Below, one piece after another: positions 48,663 through 57,274 of a stretch of DNA of 64,000 nucleotides. This DNA is from Francisella frigiditurris. GTDB taxonomy: Bacteria > Pseudomonadota > Gammaproteobacteria > Francisellales > Francisellaceae. A model generated the notes under the pieces. The model saw only the letters and a program-made list of their open reading frames with translations. It was not told the DNA's origin and searched no databases. Every line of letters begins with the position of its first letter. Position 1 is the first letter of the stretch. Location of the stretch: NCBI RefSeq assembly GCF_001880225.1, contig NZ_CP009654.1, forward strand, positions 248,001-312,000, in the 5' to 3' direction. Position numbers and translations under genes: made by a program.

Positions 48663-48989
48663 ATAGCTGAACTTATGGCAACACACATAAGAAGTAAGGA
48701 GTTTAAAAATAGGTTAATAAGAGAGGCAGAAGAACACTATATGAAAAATATAAATGTATCATCTGGAAATATATCTCAATATCAAAATAATTTAGATAAA
48801 TTTAGTAAGCATGTTAAAGGATATAATAATTATAGAGAAAAATATATGTCAAAATTAGGGTTTGATATCCCAAATATTTTGTATATTAATGACACTGATA
48901 TATCACCAATCTTATGTCATCTAACCTACGCAGATAGTCGTAAAATTCGTAGTAACATGCAACCAGACAGTTATATAGCAAATAAATAA
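48312..48989 (+). CDS. Uncertain hypothetical ORF; only the C-terminal half looks coding
   Basis: A 225-codon open frame. Its first 78 codons run antisense through the recombinase relic and are probably not protein-coding. The part from about 48550 (SRAISLFANRPLSKK, then ELKINIEIAKFIAELMATH and REAEEHYMKNINVSSGN) looks like genuine helical protein. In the right inverted repeat the equivalent frame starts at an ATG reading MLAFLYLVSRAISLF; here that start is lost by a one-base deletion. ATG 48675 would give a 104-residue product. Function unknown; possibly a decayed gene that was divergent from the recombinase. Confidence 0.35.
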   Translation: MDIDIPKCSALWVKLPKVIIVWQTQFSFIIFLGIPPLWQPHCFNILIWESRLWYFIETETYPTNIKIFFIKIYKNAAFLYLVSRAISLFANRPLSKKTVLSTCQLGELKINIEIAKFIAELMATHIRSKEFKNRLIREAEEHYMKNINVSSGNISQYQNNLDKFSKHVKGYNNYREKYMSKLGFDIPNILYINDTDISPILCHLTYADSRKIRSNMQPDSYIANK

Positions 48990-49108
48990 ATTAAAATTAC
49001 GCTTATTCATTTTTTAGCTTCTGTTTATTTGATACTTTGTTCATATTTAAAACAAAAAGGCTCATCAAACACACAAAAATTAAATATAAATTAACATGAT
49101 CGTTAGAT

Positions 49109-50299
49109 TTATATAATATCTTCATGAGTTATTCTAAGATTATTTAAAATTTGATTTATATTTTCTTGTAAATTAACAATAACATTAGGTAATAAAATTG
49201 GTTTATCTATAGTTATTCTTCTTATTAATTCTTGGTAATCTGCAAAGTGATGACCTTGTATTTGTGATAGGCTTATCCCTTGTTTAACTTCATAGAAATT
49301 TGTTATATAGTTTTTTGCTGACATGCTATAGTTTCTTTCAAAATCGAATTTATGGATATAGTTTGATAAAACTCTAGAAATGTCTCTCATAGCATTAGAC
49401 TTTTTTCGGTAGTGTTCAGACTTTACAACGTCAGCAGAATTTAGTTTTCTATTTAAATAAATTAAGGGATTATATTTAATATCATAATATTCAGAAGTAT
49501 ACTGCTTATCGTATAAAGTATAATCAGAGTGATTATCTGTACTTAGGCCTGTGTTTAAGATTTGTTTATATATAGGCCATATTATTACATCATCAGAATT
49601 ACAATTATAAAAAATAACATCTCTCCTGAATATTCCTCTGGAAGAATAATTATATTTTGCTTTTAATCTTTCCAATGCATTAATATCCCTTTGGGTATTA
49701 GGATTAGAGTAGTTAAGATGCTTATTTTTTTTATAGTTCTTTAAATATGGGCACATTATAGCCTCTTCAATTAAGAAGAAAGGACTTTTCTGTATATCTC
49801 TATTTTTTATAAATCTTTTTATTTCTGATACTATATTAAATTCAGGATCAGAAGTTCGCCTTTCATTTATAAAATAATTCCCTGAACCTAATAAACCTGT
49901 TGCTTTAACAACTACATTATAGTTGGATTGTTTAATAAAATTTTCTAACTGATGATACTCTGGGATTGGAGTTTTTAGAAAATCTTCTGTTTTATAGATT
50001 AGAAAATGCGGCAAATATTTTTTTGTATTTACATCACTTAATATAATACGCTGATTAACTTTGTTTTCTTCCAAAGTTATAGGTAAATCTAACACACTCC
50101 TTTTCAGATTACTCCTAATAAATGTTTTAAATGGTTCAAGTTTGAACAGCATATCTTCTTCTTTATCAGGCTGATACATATCTAATTTGAAGTGATTTGA
50201 TAAAGTATGTTGTACTTCATATACATACAATCTAAATTCACTATCCTTAGGGTGTGTACATGTATAGTCAATAGTATACGATATCCAAACATCGTTCAT
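49109..50299 (-). CDS. Orphan protein inside inverted repeats, weakly ATP-grasp-like
   Basis: A 396-residue soluble protein. I choose ATG 50299 with AAAGG upstream over TTG 50308. The stretch VVVKATGLLGSGNYFIN near residue 127 resembles the glycine-rich lid of ATP-grasp enzymes, and FFLIEEAIMCPYLKN near 172 resembles their second strand, but the Mg-binding Glu-x-Asn end is not evident. So this assignment is weak. It is basic and Tyr/Asn-rich, like the other orphan genes. It lies alone within a pair of 364-bp inverted repeats. Candidate effector or cargo gene; function unknown. Confidence 0.6.
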   Translation of the reverse strand: MNDVWISYTIDYTCTHPKDSEFRLYVYEVQHTLSNHFKLDMYQPDKEEDMLFKLEPFKTFIRSNLKRSVLDLPITLEENKVNQRIILSDVNTKKYLPHFLIYKTEDFLKTPIPEYHQLENFIKQSNYNVVVKATGLLGSGNYFINERRTSDPEFNIVSEIKRFIKNRDIQKSPFFLIEEAIMCPYLKNYKKNKHLNYSNPNTQRDINALERLKAKYNYSSRGIFRRDVIFYNCNSDDVIIWPIYKQILNTGLSTDNHSDYTLYDKQYTSEYYDIKYNPLIYLNRKLNSADVVKSEHYRKKSNAMRDISRVLSNYIHKFDFERNYSMSAKNYITNFYEVKQGISLSQIQGHHFADYQELIRRITIDKPILLPNVIVNLQENINQILNNLRITHEDII

Positions 50300-50483
50300 T
50301 AATTTCAACCTTTAACTGCTTTAATTTTTATTTGATATTTAGACCTAATTCTTTAAGTAATCTATTCTCAAAAAGTAGTCTTATTTCTTTTTTTTTTTGA
50401 AATATTTAAAATTTCACATAGATTATCTTCGCAATAATCATTTCGAGCTAATTTCGATTGAATGGTCTTAATATCCGTATACA

Positions 50484-50848
50484 AAATTTAGCTATTTCTA
50501 TATTTATCTTTAACTCACCTAGTTGGCAAGTTGGTAATACAGTTTTTTTAGATAAAGGTCTATTTGCAAAGAGACTAATAGCCCTTGAAACTAAATATAA
50601 AAATGCTAGCATTTTTATAAATTTTAATAAAGAATATTTTTATGTTAGTAGGATATGTTTCAGTTTCAATAAAATACCAAAGTCTAGATTCCCAAATTAA
50701 TATATTAAAACAATGAGGTTGCCAAAGAGGCGGTATACCAAGAAAAATGATAAAAGAAAATTGAGTCTGCCAAACAATTATTACTTTAGGGAGTTTCACC
50801 CACAGTGCAGAACATTTAGGAATATCTATATCCACTCTCTATCGCTGA
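50484..50848 (-). repeat. 365-bp inverted repeat, right copy
   Basis: Partner of 48299-48662. The region 50309-50483 just before it holds no recognisable gene, and 50849-50949 carries only the degenerate extension of the repeat. Confidence 0.9.
50642..50845 (+). pseudogene. Serine recombinase relic in right inverted repeat
   Basis: ATG 50642 opens MLVGYVSVSIKYQSLDSQIN, then ILKQ and a stop codon, GC, followed directly by IPRKMIKEN, a stop, and VCQTIITLG then FTHSAEHLGISISTLYR. This is the beginning and the DNA-binding end of a TnpR/Pin-type serine recombinase with the middle (about 100 residues) missing. It is inactive. Similar N-terminal sequence occurs in the relic at 14.3 kb. Confidence 0.78.
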
Positions 50849-50949
50849 CTCCAGCATCTGATATACATTAATTATGTTTAAAAATAGATTATATTTATAC
50901 TCTCATTTCTTGTGAACATTCAAGGTTTCATATTCTCAAGCACTTACAA

Positions 50950-51393
50950 TTAGCGGTCATTTTTCATAGTAAGGCAAGATTTACATTCGACATAAATATT
51001 TAAACTATGATCAACCATTTTAGCTCCCATAGCTTTTACTATTTGATTCTGTATCTTCTCAAGCTCTTCATCATAAAACTCTTGTATTACATTACATTTA
51101 ACACAGATCACATGATCATGATGGTCGCCTTGATTTAGCTCATACATAACTTGATCATTATTAAATTTTAAGCGATTAATTAGTCCAGCTGACTCAAACT
51201 GGCTTAGAATTCTGTATACAGTTGCTATCCCAATACTACTACCATCTAACTTTAACCTAGTGTATACATCATCAGGGCTTAAATGCTTATCTTTATTTTC
51301 TTCAAATAGTTGTAATATCTCTATGCGTGGCTGTGTGATTTTAAAACCAAATTCTTTAAGGTTTGTATTTTTCTGATCTTCCATAACTATCAA
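50950..51393 (-). CDS. fur: Ferric uptake regulator Fur
   Basis: Fe(II)-dependent repressor of iron genes. At 147 residues it is the usual length. The winged-helix part has FGFKITQPRIEILQLFEEN and SSIGIATVYRILSQFESAGL. The metal-binding part has DHHDHVICVKCNVIQEF and the final ECKSC zinc pair. It lies 32 bp downstream of feoB on the same strand, so iron uptake and its repressor are probably cotranscribed, giving feedback through the Fur box before feoA. A piece of its 3' end is duplicated at 46021. Confidence 0.96.
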   Translation of the reverse strand: MIVMEDQKNTNLKEFGFKITQPRIEILQLFEENKDKHLSPDDVYTRLKLDGSSIGIATVYRILSQFESAGLINRLKFNNDQVMYELNQGDHHDHVICVKCNVIQEFYDEELEKIQNQIVKAMGAKMVDHSLNIYVECKSCLTMKNDR

Positions 51394-51425
51394 TTATCCA
51401 TAATTTTTATTTTATTACTAAAAGC

Positions 51426-53663
51426 TTAATGCTTAATCTCACAAGTACTACAGCCTGTTAAATTAGCAACAAATCTAATCTTAGTTGAAAGATATCTCAT
51501 AATATAAATAACGATAGCCAAAGCTATCAATGCTATAACAATATAAGCTACTGACCTCATTGGGGTATTTAGTATATTACCTGTTTGATACACTATTAGA
51601 GCTGAAACATAAGCCATAGTTGAACTCCAAACTATAGACAATATCGCCCAGCCACGAGTAGACTCTCTGACCATCGCACCAATCACTGAAATGCATGGTA
51701 TATATAATAAAACAAATAGCATATATGCAAAAGCCGAAACACCAGTACTAAACTTACTAACCATATTACCCATAGCAGATGAGTCCATGCTAGCATCAGC
51801 CTCATTAGAAGTTATTGGATTAAAATCCATATTATGTAAATTTTCCCATGTGCTACTCATCGCATTCTTAAAGTTTTCTACAATACTATAGCTTTCCGGT
51901 ATTCCTGTACTGTCATCTTGGGTATAAAGAGTATTTAGAGTCCCAACAACAACTTCTTTTGCTAGAACTCCCGTAATCAACCCTACTGTAGCCTGCCAGT
52001 TATCCTGCTCAATACCGATAGGAGAAAACACAGGTGTGATTTCTTTACCCGCATAACTAAGAATAGACTCATCTTTAGTTATATTAATACTGTTCATACT
52101 ACCTATAATAACTGCTATAGGAACAATTATCTTACCTGCTTTAAGTAGGAATGACTTTAGACGATTCCAACTGTACAACATAATATTGCTAAAGCGTGGC
52201 AAGTGATATTTAGGAATATCTAATACAAACGGAGTTGCCTCTCTTCTTAAGAATGTAAACTTGATTACATATCCAGTTAAAATAGCACCTAAAATACCAA
52301 TTATATAAAGTAGGAATATGACCGAAGCTCCATTACTTGGGAAGAATGCCGTAGCGAATACAGAGAATATTGCCAATCTCGCTCCACATGACATAAATGG
52401 AGACATCATGATTGTCATTAAGCGGTCTTCCCTCGTTTCTAAGGTTCTAGCTGCCATCACAGAAGCTACATTACAACCAAAGCCAACTATCATAGGAACA
52501 AAAGCCTTACCTGATAAACCTATTGATTGCATAAAACGATCGATTACGAAAGCAGCTCTTGCCATATAACCCGAATCTTCAAGGATGGATAAAAATATGA
52601 ATAAAAACCCTATCTGTGGAATAAATGCCAATACCGTATTAATACCTGTTCCAAAACCTTGAGAAAGTATCATTACTAGCTGATGAGGGAAGCCAAGCAT
52701 ATTTGTATAATAAGCAACCCCATCAATAAATACTGATGCTGTAAAATCATCAAATACAGGCTGAACAGCTGATCCAAATGTTATAGAGAAAAAGAACATT
52801 AGATACATCATCATTAAAAATATAGGTACCCCTAAAAAGCGATTCATACAAACAGCATCCAATATATGAGTTACACTTTTCTTAGATTCTGACACTGTAT
52901 ATTTAACAGCTTCTTTAAGAATTTCATCTACCACATGGTAACGAACCTCTGGTATTTTATGCCCCGAATGATTTAATAGCGAAGCATTTTTCTCCATTAA
53001 TTCTTCAATATTTATATCTTTAGTATCTTGCTCTAACTGTAAAGTGCGACCCTCATAAACCTCAGCTGCCAACCATAGATTTGCTACGGAAGATTTACGA
53101 ATTTCTTTCAACTGCTCTTGTATTTGTAAAACTTCATTCGGATAGAAATTAGCTATATTATATGAAGGCTCTTTTTGCGCAGAGGCTAAAGACTGCTTTA
53201 ATTCTTTTATCCCAATTCCTTTGGCTGCTATTACAGGAAATACATTGATACCAAGCACTTTTGAAAGCTTGTCAAAGTCTATTATTACCCCACTACTATT
53301 AGCAACATCTATCATATTAACTGCTAAAACCATTGGGACATTAAGCTCTAAAAGCTGAATAGTTAGATACATGCTTCTTTCAAGGTTTGAAGCATCTAAA
53401 ACATTAATTATTGCGTCAGGCTTTTCCTGTATTACATAATTATAAGCAATTTGCTCATCTATCGAACTATTATCTGAAGCTGAAAGGCTATATATTCCAG
53501 GGATATCAACAATTTCAATAGTCTCTCCATCGACATTAAAAGTACCAGTTTTCTTATCAACTGTAACACCTGACCAGTTACCAACTTTTTGATTAAGCCC
53601 TGTGAGAACATTAAAAATAGTTGTTTTACCACAGTTTGGATTACCTACTAATGCATATCTCAT
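51426..53663 (-). CDS. feoB: Ferrous iron transporter FeoB
   Basis: A 745-residue inner-membrane Fe(II) permease with a GTPase head. G1 is GNPNCGKTT at residues 7-15, G3 is DIPGIYSL near 53, and G4 is NMID near 120. The two Gate regions are in the membrane part, with VPMIVGFGCNVASVMAARTLE near 395 and the conserved PCISVIGAMVRE near 650. The C-terminal CSTCEIKH gives a Cys pair. The start overlaps the feoA stop by one base. Confidence 0.97.
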   Translation of the reverse strand: MRYALVGNPNCGKTTIFNVLTGLNQKVGNWSGVTVDKKTGTFNVDGETIEIVDIPGIYSLSASDNSSIDEQIAYNYVIQEKPDAIINVLDASNLERSMYLTIQLLELNVPMVLAVNMIDVANSSGVIIDFDKLSKVLGINVFPVIAAKGIGIKELKQSLASAQKEPSYNIANFYPNEVLQIQEQLKEIRKSSVANLWLAAEVYEGRTLQLEQDTKDINIEELMEKNASLLNHSGHKIPEVRYHVVDEILKEAVKYTVSESKKSVTHILDAVCMNRFLGVPIFLMMMYLMFFFSITFGSAVQPVFDDFTASVFIDGVAYYTNMLGFPHQLVMILSQGFGTGINTVLAFIPQIGFLFIFLSILEDSGYMARAAFVIDRFMQSIGLSGKAFVPMIVGFGCNVASVMAARTLETREDRLMTIMMSPFMSCGARLAIFSVFATAFFPSNGASVIFLLYIIGILGAILTGYVIKFTFLRREATPFVLDIPKYHLPRFSNIMLYSWNRLKSFLLKAGKIIVPIAVIIGSMNSINITKDESILSYAGKEITPVFSPIGIEQDNWQATVGLITGVLAKEVVVGTLNTLYTQDDSTGIPESYSIVENFKNAMSSTWENLHNMDFNPITSNEADASMDSSAMGNMVSKFSTGVSAFAYMLFVLLYIPCISVIGAMVRESTRGWAILSIVWSSTMAYVSALIVYQTGNILNTPMRSVAYIVIALIALAIVIYIMRYLSTKIRFVANLTGCSTCEIKH

Positions 53664-53890
53664 TAATTTATCTCCTCTAGCTCTAGTAAGTTTAATTCTT
53701 TGATGCGTATAGAAATATCTGCATTTCTTACACTAACTTGGCAAGGCCCTCCAAAAAGAGCTTTACGTTTTATCTCTAACACCTTGCCAGGCAATAAACC
53801 TAGAGAAAGGAGTTTGTTCTTATAAGAAATGGGGCACTCTTCACGGTAGCCTTTTATTTTATACTTAGTATTTGATTTATAAACAGACAT
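53663..53890 (-). CDS. feoA: FeoA, small SH3-like partner of FeoB
   Basis: A 75-residue protein if started at ATG 53890. An ATG at 53920 would add ten residues but would place the Fur box inside the gene, so I reject it. The FeoA core ISYKNKLLSLGLLPGKVLEIKRKALFGGPCQV is intact. It assists FeoB-dependent Fe(II) import at the membrane. The stop overlaps the feoB start. Size matches the family (about 75). Confidence 0.92.
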   Translation of the reverse strand: MSVYKSNTKYKIKGYREECPISYKNKLLSLGLLPGKVLEIKRKALFGGPCQVSVRNADISIRIKELNLLELEEIN

Positions 53891-53895
53891 TCTGT

Positions 53896-53914
53896 AAATG
53901 ATAACCATTATCAA
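53896..53914 (-). promoter_or_regulatory. Fur box upstream of feoAB-fur
   Basis: The palindrome centred on TGATAACCATTATCA (53899-53913) matches the Fur consensus GATAATGATAATCATTATC closely. It lies just upstream of feoA, so Fur with iron would repress feoA, feoB and its own gene. Confidence 0.85.
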
Positions 53915-54139
53915 TTTCATTTGAGGAAATTATAATATCTTCTCACTTTTTTACAAGAGATATTTATTAATACGTACCATATAAAACCCAATAAAAGCTT
54001 TATTTATCTAAAAGATTAATATTAAATCCTTATTAAATTTTGATATCATAATATAAAAAAATATTCACACTATATAAATCAACTTATATAATTATCTTAG
54101 AATAGTGTAAAAATTAACAATACCTATAGGAGAATGCTT

Positions 54140-54424
54140 ATGAACTGCCCTTTCAAAAATTCTGAAAATTGTAATAAAAAAATAAGCTTATGTATTCTTT
54201 GTGGAATTTTAGCTATAGCTGGTATAGCTGTAGCTCTTAAGCTTGTAACCATTATTTTATGCATATTCCCTGGAAATATAGCTGAAAATACTGCCCTAGT
54301 AGTAACTGCTTCTATTATTGTTTTAGTTGCTACTCGTAGACATTTTAAAAAGTCTTGTTGTAACAATTGTGACTGCAATGATTCTGGATGCTGTAACCCA
54401 AAAGAGTCAGAAGAAGTTAAGTAA
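54140..54424 (+). CDS. Small membrane protein with Cys-rich tail
   Basis: A 94-residue protein. ATG 54140 is favoured, since AGGAG (54128-54132) is 7 bases upstream; ATG 54134 is too close. An N-terminal NCPFKNSENCNKK with two Cys precedes two hydrophobic helices (about 18-40 and 47-65). The C-terminus FKKSCCNNCDCNDSGCC has seven Cys and could bind metal. No family recognised. Divergent from feoAB, so a link with iron or another metal is possible but unproven. Confidence 0.65.
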   Translation: MNCPFKNSENCNKKISLCILCGILAIAGIAVALKLVTIILCIFPGNIAENTALVVTASIIVLVATRRHFKKSCCNNCDCNDSGCCNPKESEEVK

Positions 54425-54663
54425 CTAAATCCTAAAGGGATAGTAAATCAACGATTAAAATAATCAACATTCTTGTAAGGCCCGTGTTTTTAACTTATAC
54501 TTACTAAAACTACATTTATAATTAAACTTATTTTATAATCTGATATCAGACCTAAATATTTAAACAGTTTATTCACATATCCTTGTTCATTATTAAAGCA
54601 GATCGCTAAGCTTAAAATAAATATAAATTATTTATATATTAATAAACTTAAAGGAAATATAAT

Positions 54664-54867
54664 ATGAGACAAGGAAAAATAAAATTTTTTAATGCTGAGA
54701 GAGGATTTGGCTTTATAGAACCTCAAGATGGTGGCAAAGAGATATTTGTTCATATCAATAATGTAGAAGGTTCTGGATCAACTCTACAAGAAGGTGAAAA
54801 AGTAACATTTGATACTGAAGAGAATAGAGGAAGAAAATCAGCTATTAAAGTTAAGGTTATAAGTTAA
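54664..54867 (+). CDS. Cold-shock domain protein
   Basis: A 67-residue CspA-family RNA/DNA-binding protein. RNP1 is RGFGFIEP near residue 14 and RNP2 is IFVHINNV near 28, both intact. Such proteins melt RNA structure or help translation in cold or stress. The ribosome site AAAGGAAA is close to the ATG. The acyltransferase gene begins two bases after its stop codon. Confidence 0.93.
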   Translation: MRQGKIKFFNAERGFGFIEPQDGGKEIFVHINNVEGSGSTLQEGEKVTFDTEENRGRKSAIKVKVIS

Positions 54868-54869
54868 TT

Positions 54870-55772
54870 TTGAATACTTTTTTAAAGCCAAAATATTGGC
54901 CCGTTTGGTTTATCGTAGGTTTTGGTAGATTATATACTCGTTTACCTTATAAAACCCAAATGAAAACAGCTGTAGTTATAGGCAAAATGCTTAAGCCTTT
55001 TTTGAAAAGGCGAAGAGATATAACCATAATTAATCTAAGAATTGCATTTCCAGAAAAGAATGAGAAGGAACTAAAAGAGCTTGTTTCTAAATCTTTTGAC
55101 TCAGCTTATATGGCTGCTGCTGAAACTTTAATAGCTTGGTTTATGCCTGCAAAAGAATTTAATAAAATTAAGTTTGAGATCGAAAATAAAGAGGTCTTTG
55201 ATAGAATTCACAATGATCCCGACAAAGCATTATTATTTCTAGGTTTTCATTTTCACTGCTTAGAAATAGCTGGAAGATATGTGGGGAGTCAATATAAGCC
55301 TTTCACATTAGTTTATCAGAAGCATAATAATGAGTTAATGGAACAGGTTGTTACTTCAAGCAGGAAAAAGAATATTACAGAATGTTATGAAAGGACAAAT
55401 TTACTTCCAATTATAAGAAGCCTAAAGAAGAAAATTACTTTATGGTATGCTCCGGATCAAGATTTTGAAGGCTTACATTCTACTTTTGTTCCCTTTTTTG
55501 ACAAGGCATGTTCAACACTAGTAGTAACACCATGGTTAGTAAAAAATACTGATGCTGTAGTCGTCCCAATTTATTATACAAGAAATGAAGACTTATCAGG
55601 GTATAAAATTATTGTTTCTGATCCTATAGAAAACTTCCCTACTGATGAGGTAGAAGGAGCTAGATATACTAATGAAATTTTAGAAGGCTTTATTAGAAAA
55701 AATCCTGAACAATATCTATGGCAACATAGAAGATATAAAACTAGACCAGAAGGTGAAGAGTTTATATATTAG
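54870..55772 (+). CDS. LpxL/HtrB-family lipid A acyltransferase
   Basis: A 300-residue inner-membrane acyltransferase that adds a secondary acyl chain to lipid A. It has one N-terminal hydrophobic stretch, the catalytic HX4E as FHFHCLEIAGRY near residue 126, and YAPDQDFEGLHSTFVPFFD near 193, the family second motif. TTG 54870 follows the csp stop by two bases, so translation is coupled. Length fits LpxL (about 300). Which chain position it modifies is not known. Confidence 0.87.
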   Translation: MNTFLKPKYWPVWFIVGFGRLYTRLPYKTQMKTAVVIGKMLKPFLKRRRDITIINLRIAFPEKNEKELKELVSKSFDSAYMAAAETLIAWFMPAKEFNKIKFEIENKEVFDRIHNDPDKALLFLGFHFHCLEIAGRYVGSQYKPFTLVYQKHNNELMEQVVTSSRKKNITECYERTNLLPIIRSLKKKITLWYAPDQDFEGLHSTFVPFFDKACSTLVVTPWLVKNTDAVVVPIYYTRNEDLSGYKIIVSDPIENFPTDEVEGARYTNEILEGFIRKNPEQYLWQHRRYKTRPEGEEFIY

Positions 55773-55794
55773 TTCTTTAGAGTTAGATTAAGAT

Positions 55795-56085
55795 TTACTT
55801 TTTCATAGTTTTTTTAGTAAAAATCAAACTTTGTTTAATTGCAGCTGCCGTTAATTTTTCTTTATAATCTTTTTCGGCTTTTAAAGTGTCATCTAAACTT
55901 AATTCTAATAAAGTTTTCATAACTATTATTTCATCATATTCTATAAACATATCTCTTTGCGTATGATATAAATAGATTCTTGATGGATTTTTAGGAATAA
56001 TTCTTTTGTCGTATACAACTATAACATCACCATATGAGCTATGTTGCATACCATACCAACTATTTTGTTTTTTAAAATTACGCAT
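55795..56085 (-). CDS. Hypothetical protein, 96 residues
   Basis: Start at ATG 56085, with GGAG 6 bases upstream; a frame from 56097 has no ribosome site. Beta-rich N-terminal part (SYGDVIVVYDKRIIPKN) followed by helices and a Lys-rich tail. No family recognised. It is 26 bp downstream of the transglutaminase-like gene. Confidence 0.6.
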   Translation of the reverse strand: MRNFKKQNSWYGMQHSSYGDVIVVYDKRIIPKNPSRIYLYHTQRDMFIEYDEIIVMKTLLELSLDDTLKAEKDYKEKLTAAAIKQSLIFTKKTMKK

Positions 56086-56111
56086 ATATAACTCCATATT
56101 TTTTTATATAA

Positions 56112-56930
56112 CTAATTTTCGATATACTCATCCGCCCATACCTTAAATTCTTTAAGCTTATTTAGCCCAAAAGAATTGCTTATTGGAACATCTGCAGCAT
56201 CTCTACCTTTTGCAAGAGGTATTCTTCCTATTCGTCTTTTATTATTTCTGGGATCAAAAATATACCAACCACCATCAAGATATACTTCAATCCATGCGGC
56301 AAAATCCATAATTCCATGAGGTTTAGGCTCACCTATGTCACTTAAATAGCCAGTACAATAGCGTGCTGGAATATTTAAAGCTCGACAAAAAGCTATAGCA
56401 AGATGAGCATAATCACGACAAACACCAATTTTTTCATTGTATGCATCCCATGCTGTCCTTGTTGCACAAGCCTCATAATAGTCAAACTTAATTTGCTTAT
56501 TTACAAAGTCACATATGCCTTGAACGCACTCCCAACCGGCTGGTAATTTCCCAAACAGATCCCATGCCAAATCATAAAATAAATCTGTTTCACAATATCT
56601 ACTTCCTAACAAATAAATCAATATTTCATCTGGTAACTCTTCTACAGGAACCTGACCAGCTGAAACATTCTCTAGATCAGAAATTCCAGAATCATTAACT
56701 ATCAAATTTGAGAAAATTTTAGTCTCTCCTTCTGGAAGGACTAGTCTGCTTAATTTATTCCCGTAATTATCGATATAATTAGTTATTTGAGATATTGCTG
56801 GTATCGTTATCAAACAATCTGGAGTTTCTAGGTTAGGATAAGGGTGTAAGGCTAAAATCATTGGAGTTGTTTTAGCGCAATCATAAACGATTTCGTAACC
56901 AATTTGTATTTTCATGTAATTTTTTACCAT
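56112..56930 (-). CDS. Transglutaminase-like cysteine peptidase family protein
   Basis: A 272-residue protein of the transglutaminase-like superfamily. The Cys is Cys171 in NEKIGVCRDYAHLAI, the His is in HGIMDFAAWIEVYLD near 210, and the Asp is in GWYIFDPRNNKRRIGR near 232. The N-terminal half is a beta-rich domain usual in this group. Members act as peptidases or amide-forming enzymes. No signal peptide is seen. From 56931 to 57274 I see no gene, only AT-rich spacer. Confidence 0.87.
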   Translation of the reverse strand: MVKNYMKIQIGYEIVYDCAKTTPMILALHPYPNLETPDCLITIPAISQITNYIDNYGNKLSRLVLPEGETKIFSNLIVNDSGISDLENVSAGQVPVEELPDEILIYLLGSRYCETDLFYDLAWDLFGKLPAGWECVQGICDFVNKQIKFDYYEACATRTAWDAYNEKIGVCRDYAHLAIAFCRALNIPARYCTGYLSDIGEPKPHGIMDFAAWIEVYLDGGWYIFDPRNNKRRIGRIPLAKGRDAADVPISNSFGLNKLKEFKVWADEYIEN

Positions 56931-57274
56931 TTAAATAATTTAAACAAAGTATTTCTAGAAACATTTTAAAGACTTATAGATCCAACTTTGTTAAAGATAA
57001 ATACTAAACGATAAGAAGATAAAAAGAATCTTGTATAATTGATTATGCTCTTTATATAGAAAATAAGCAATAAATGGACTTTAAAGATTATAGAAATAAA
57101 ACATAAGATATATCTTTGGTTTTATGAAGCAATATAAAATCATGTGAAAAATAAAGTTAGATTAGCTACATAAATAGGAATAATTTTAGTCTAAGCCTTA
57201 TAAATAAATCTTATAAAAATTTATAAGTTAAGTTAAAATCTAATAATCAAATCTTAATGTAATAATTTTGTAAA

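Noticed and set aside
50458-50700. Plus-strand 80-codon ORF
   Set aside because: Lies within the right inverted repeat in a frame different from the recombinase relic; no ribosome site.
50575-50835. Minus-strand ORF identical to the N-terminal part of the 48312 ORF
   Set aside because: Antisense of the recombinase relic; the similarity reflects the inverted repeat, not a shared protein.
56931-57274. A small gene starting at the ATG near 57074
   Set aside because: It stops after about ten codons and has no ribosome site; no other frame is supported.
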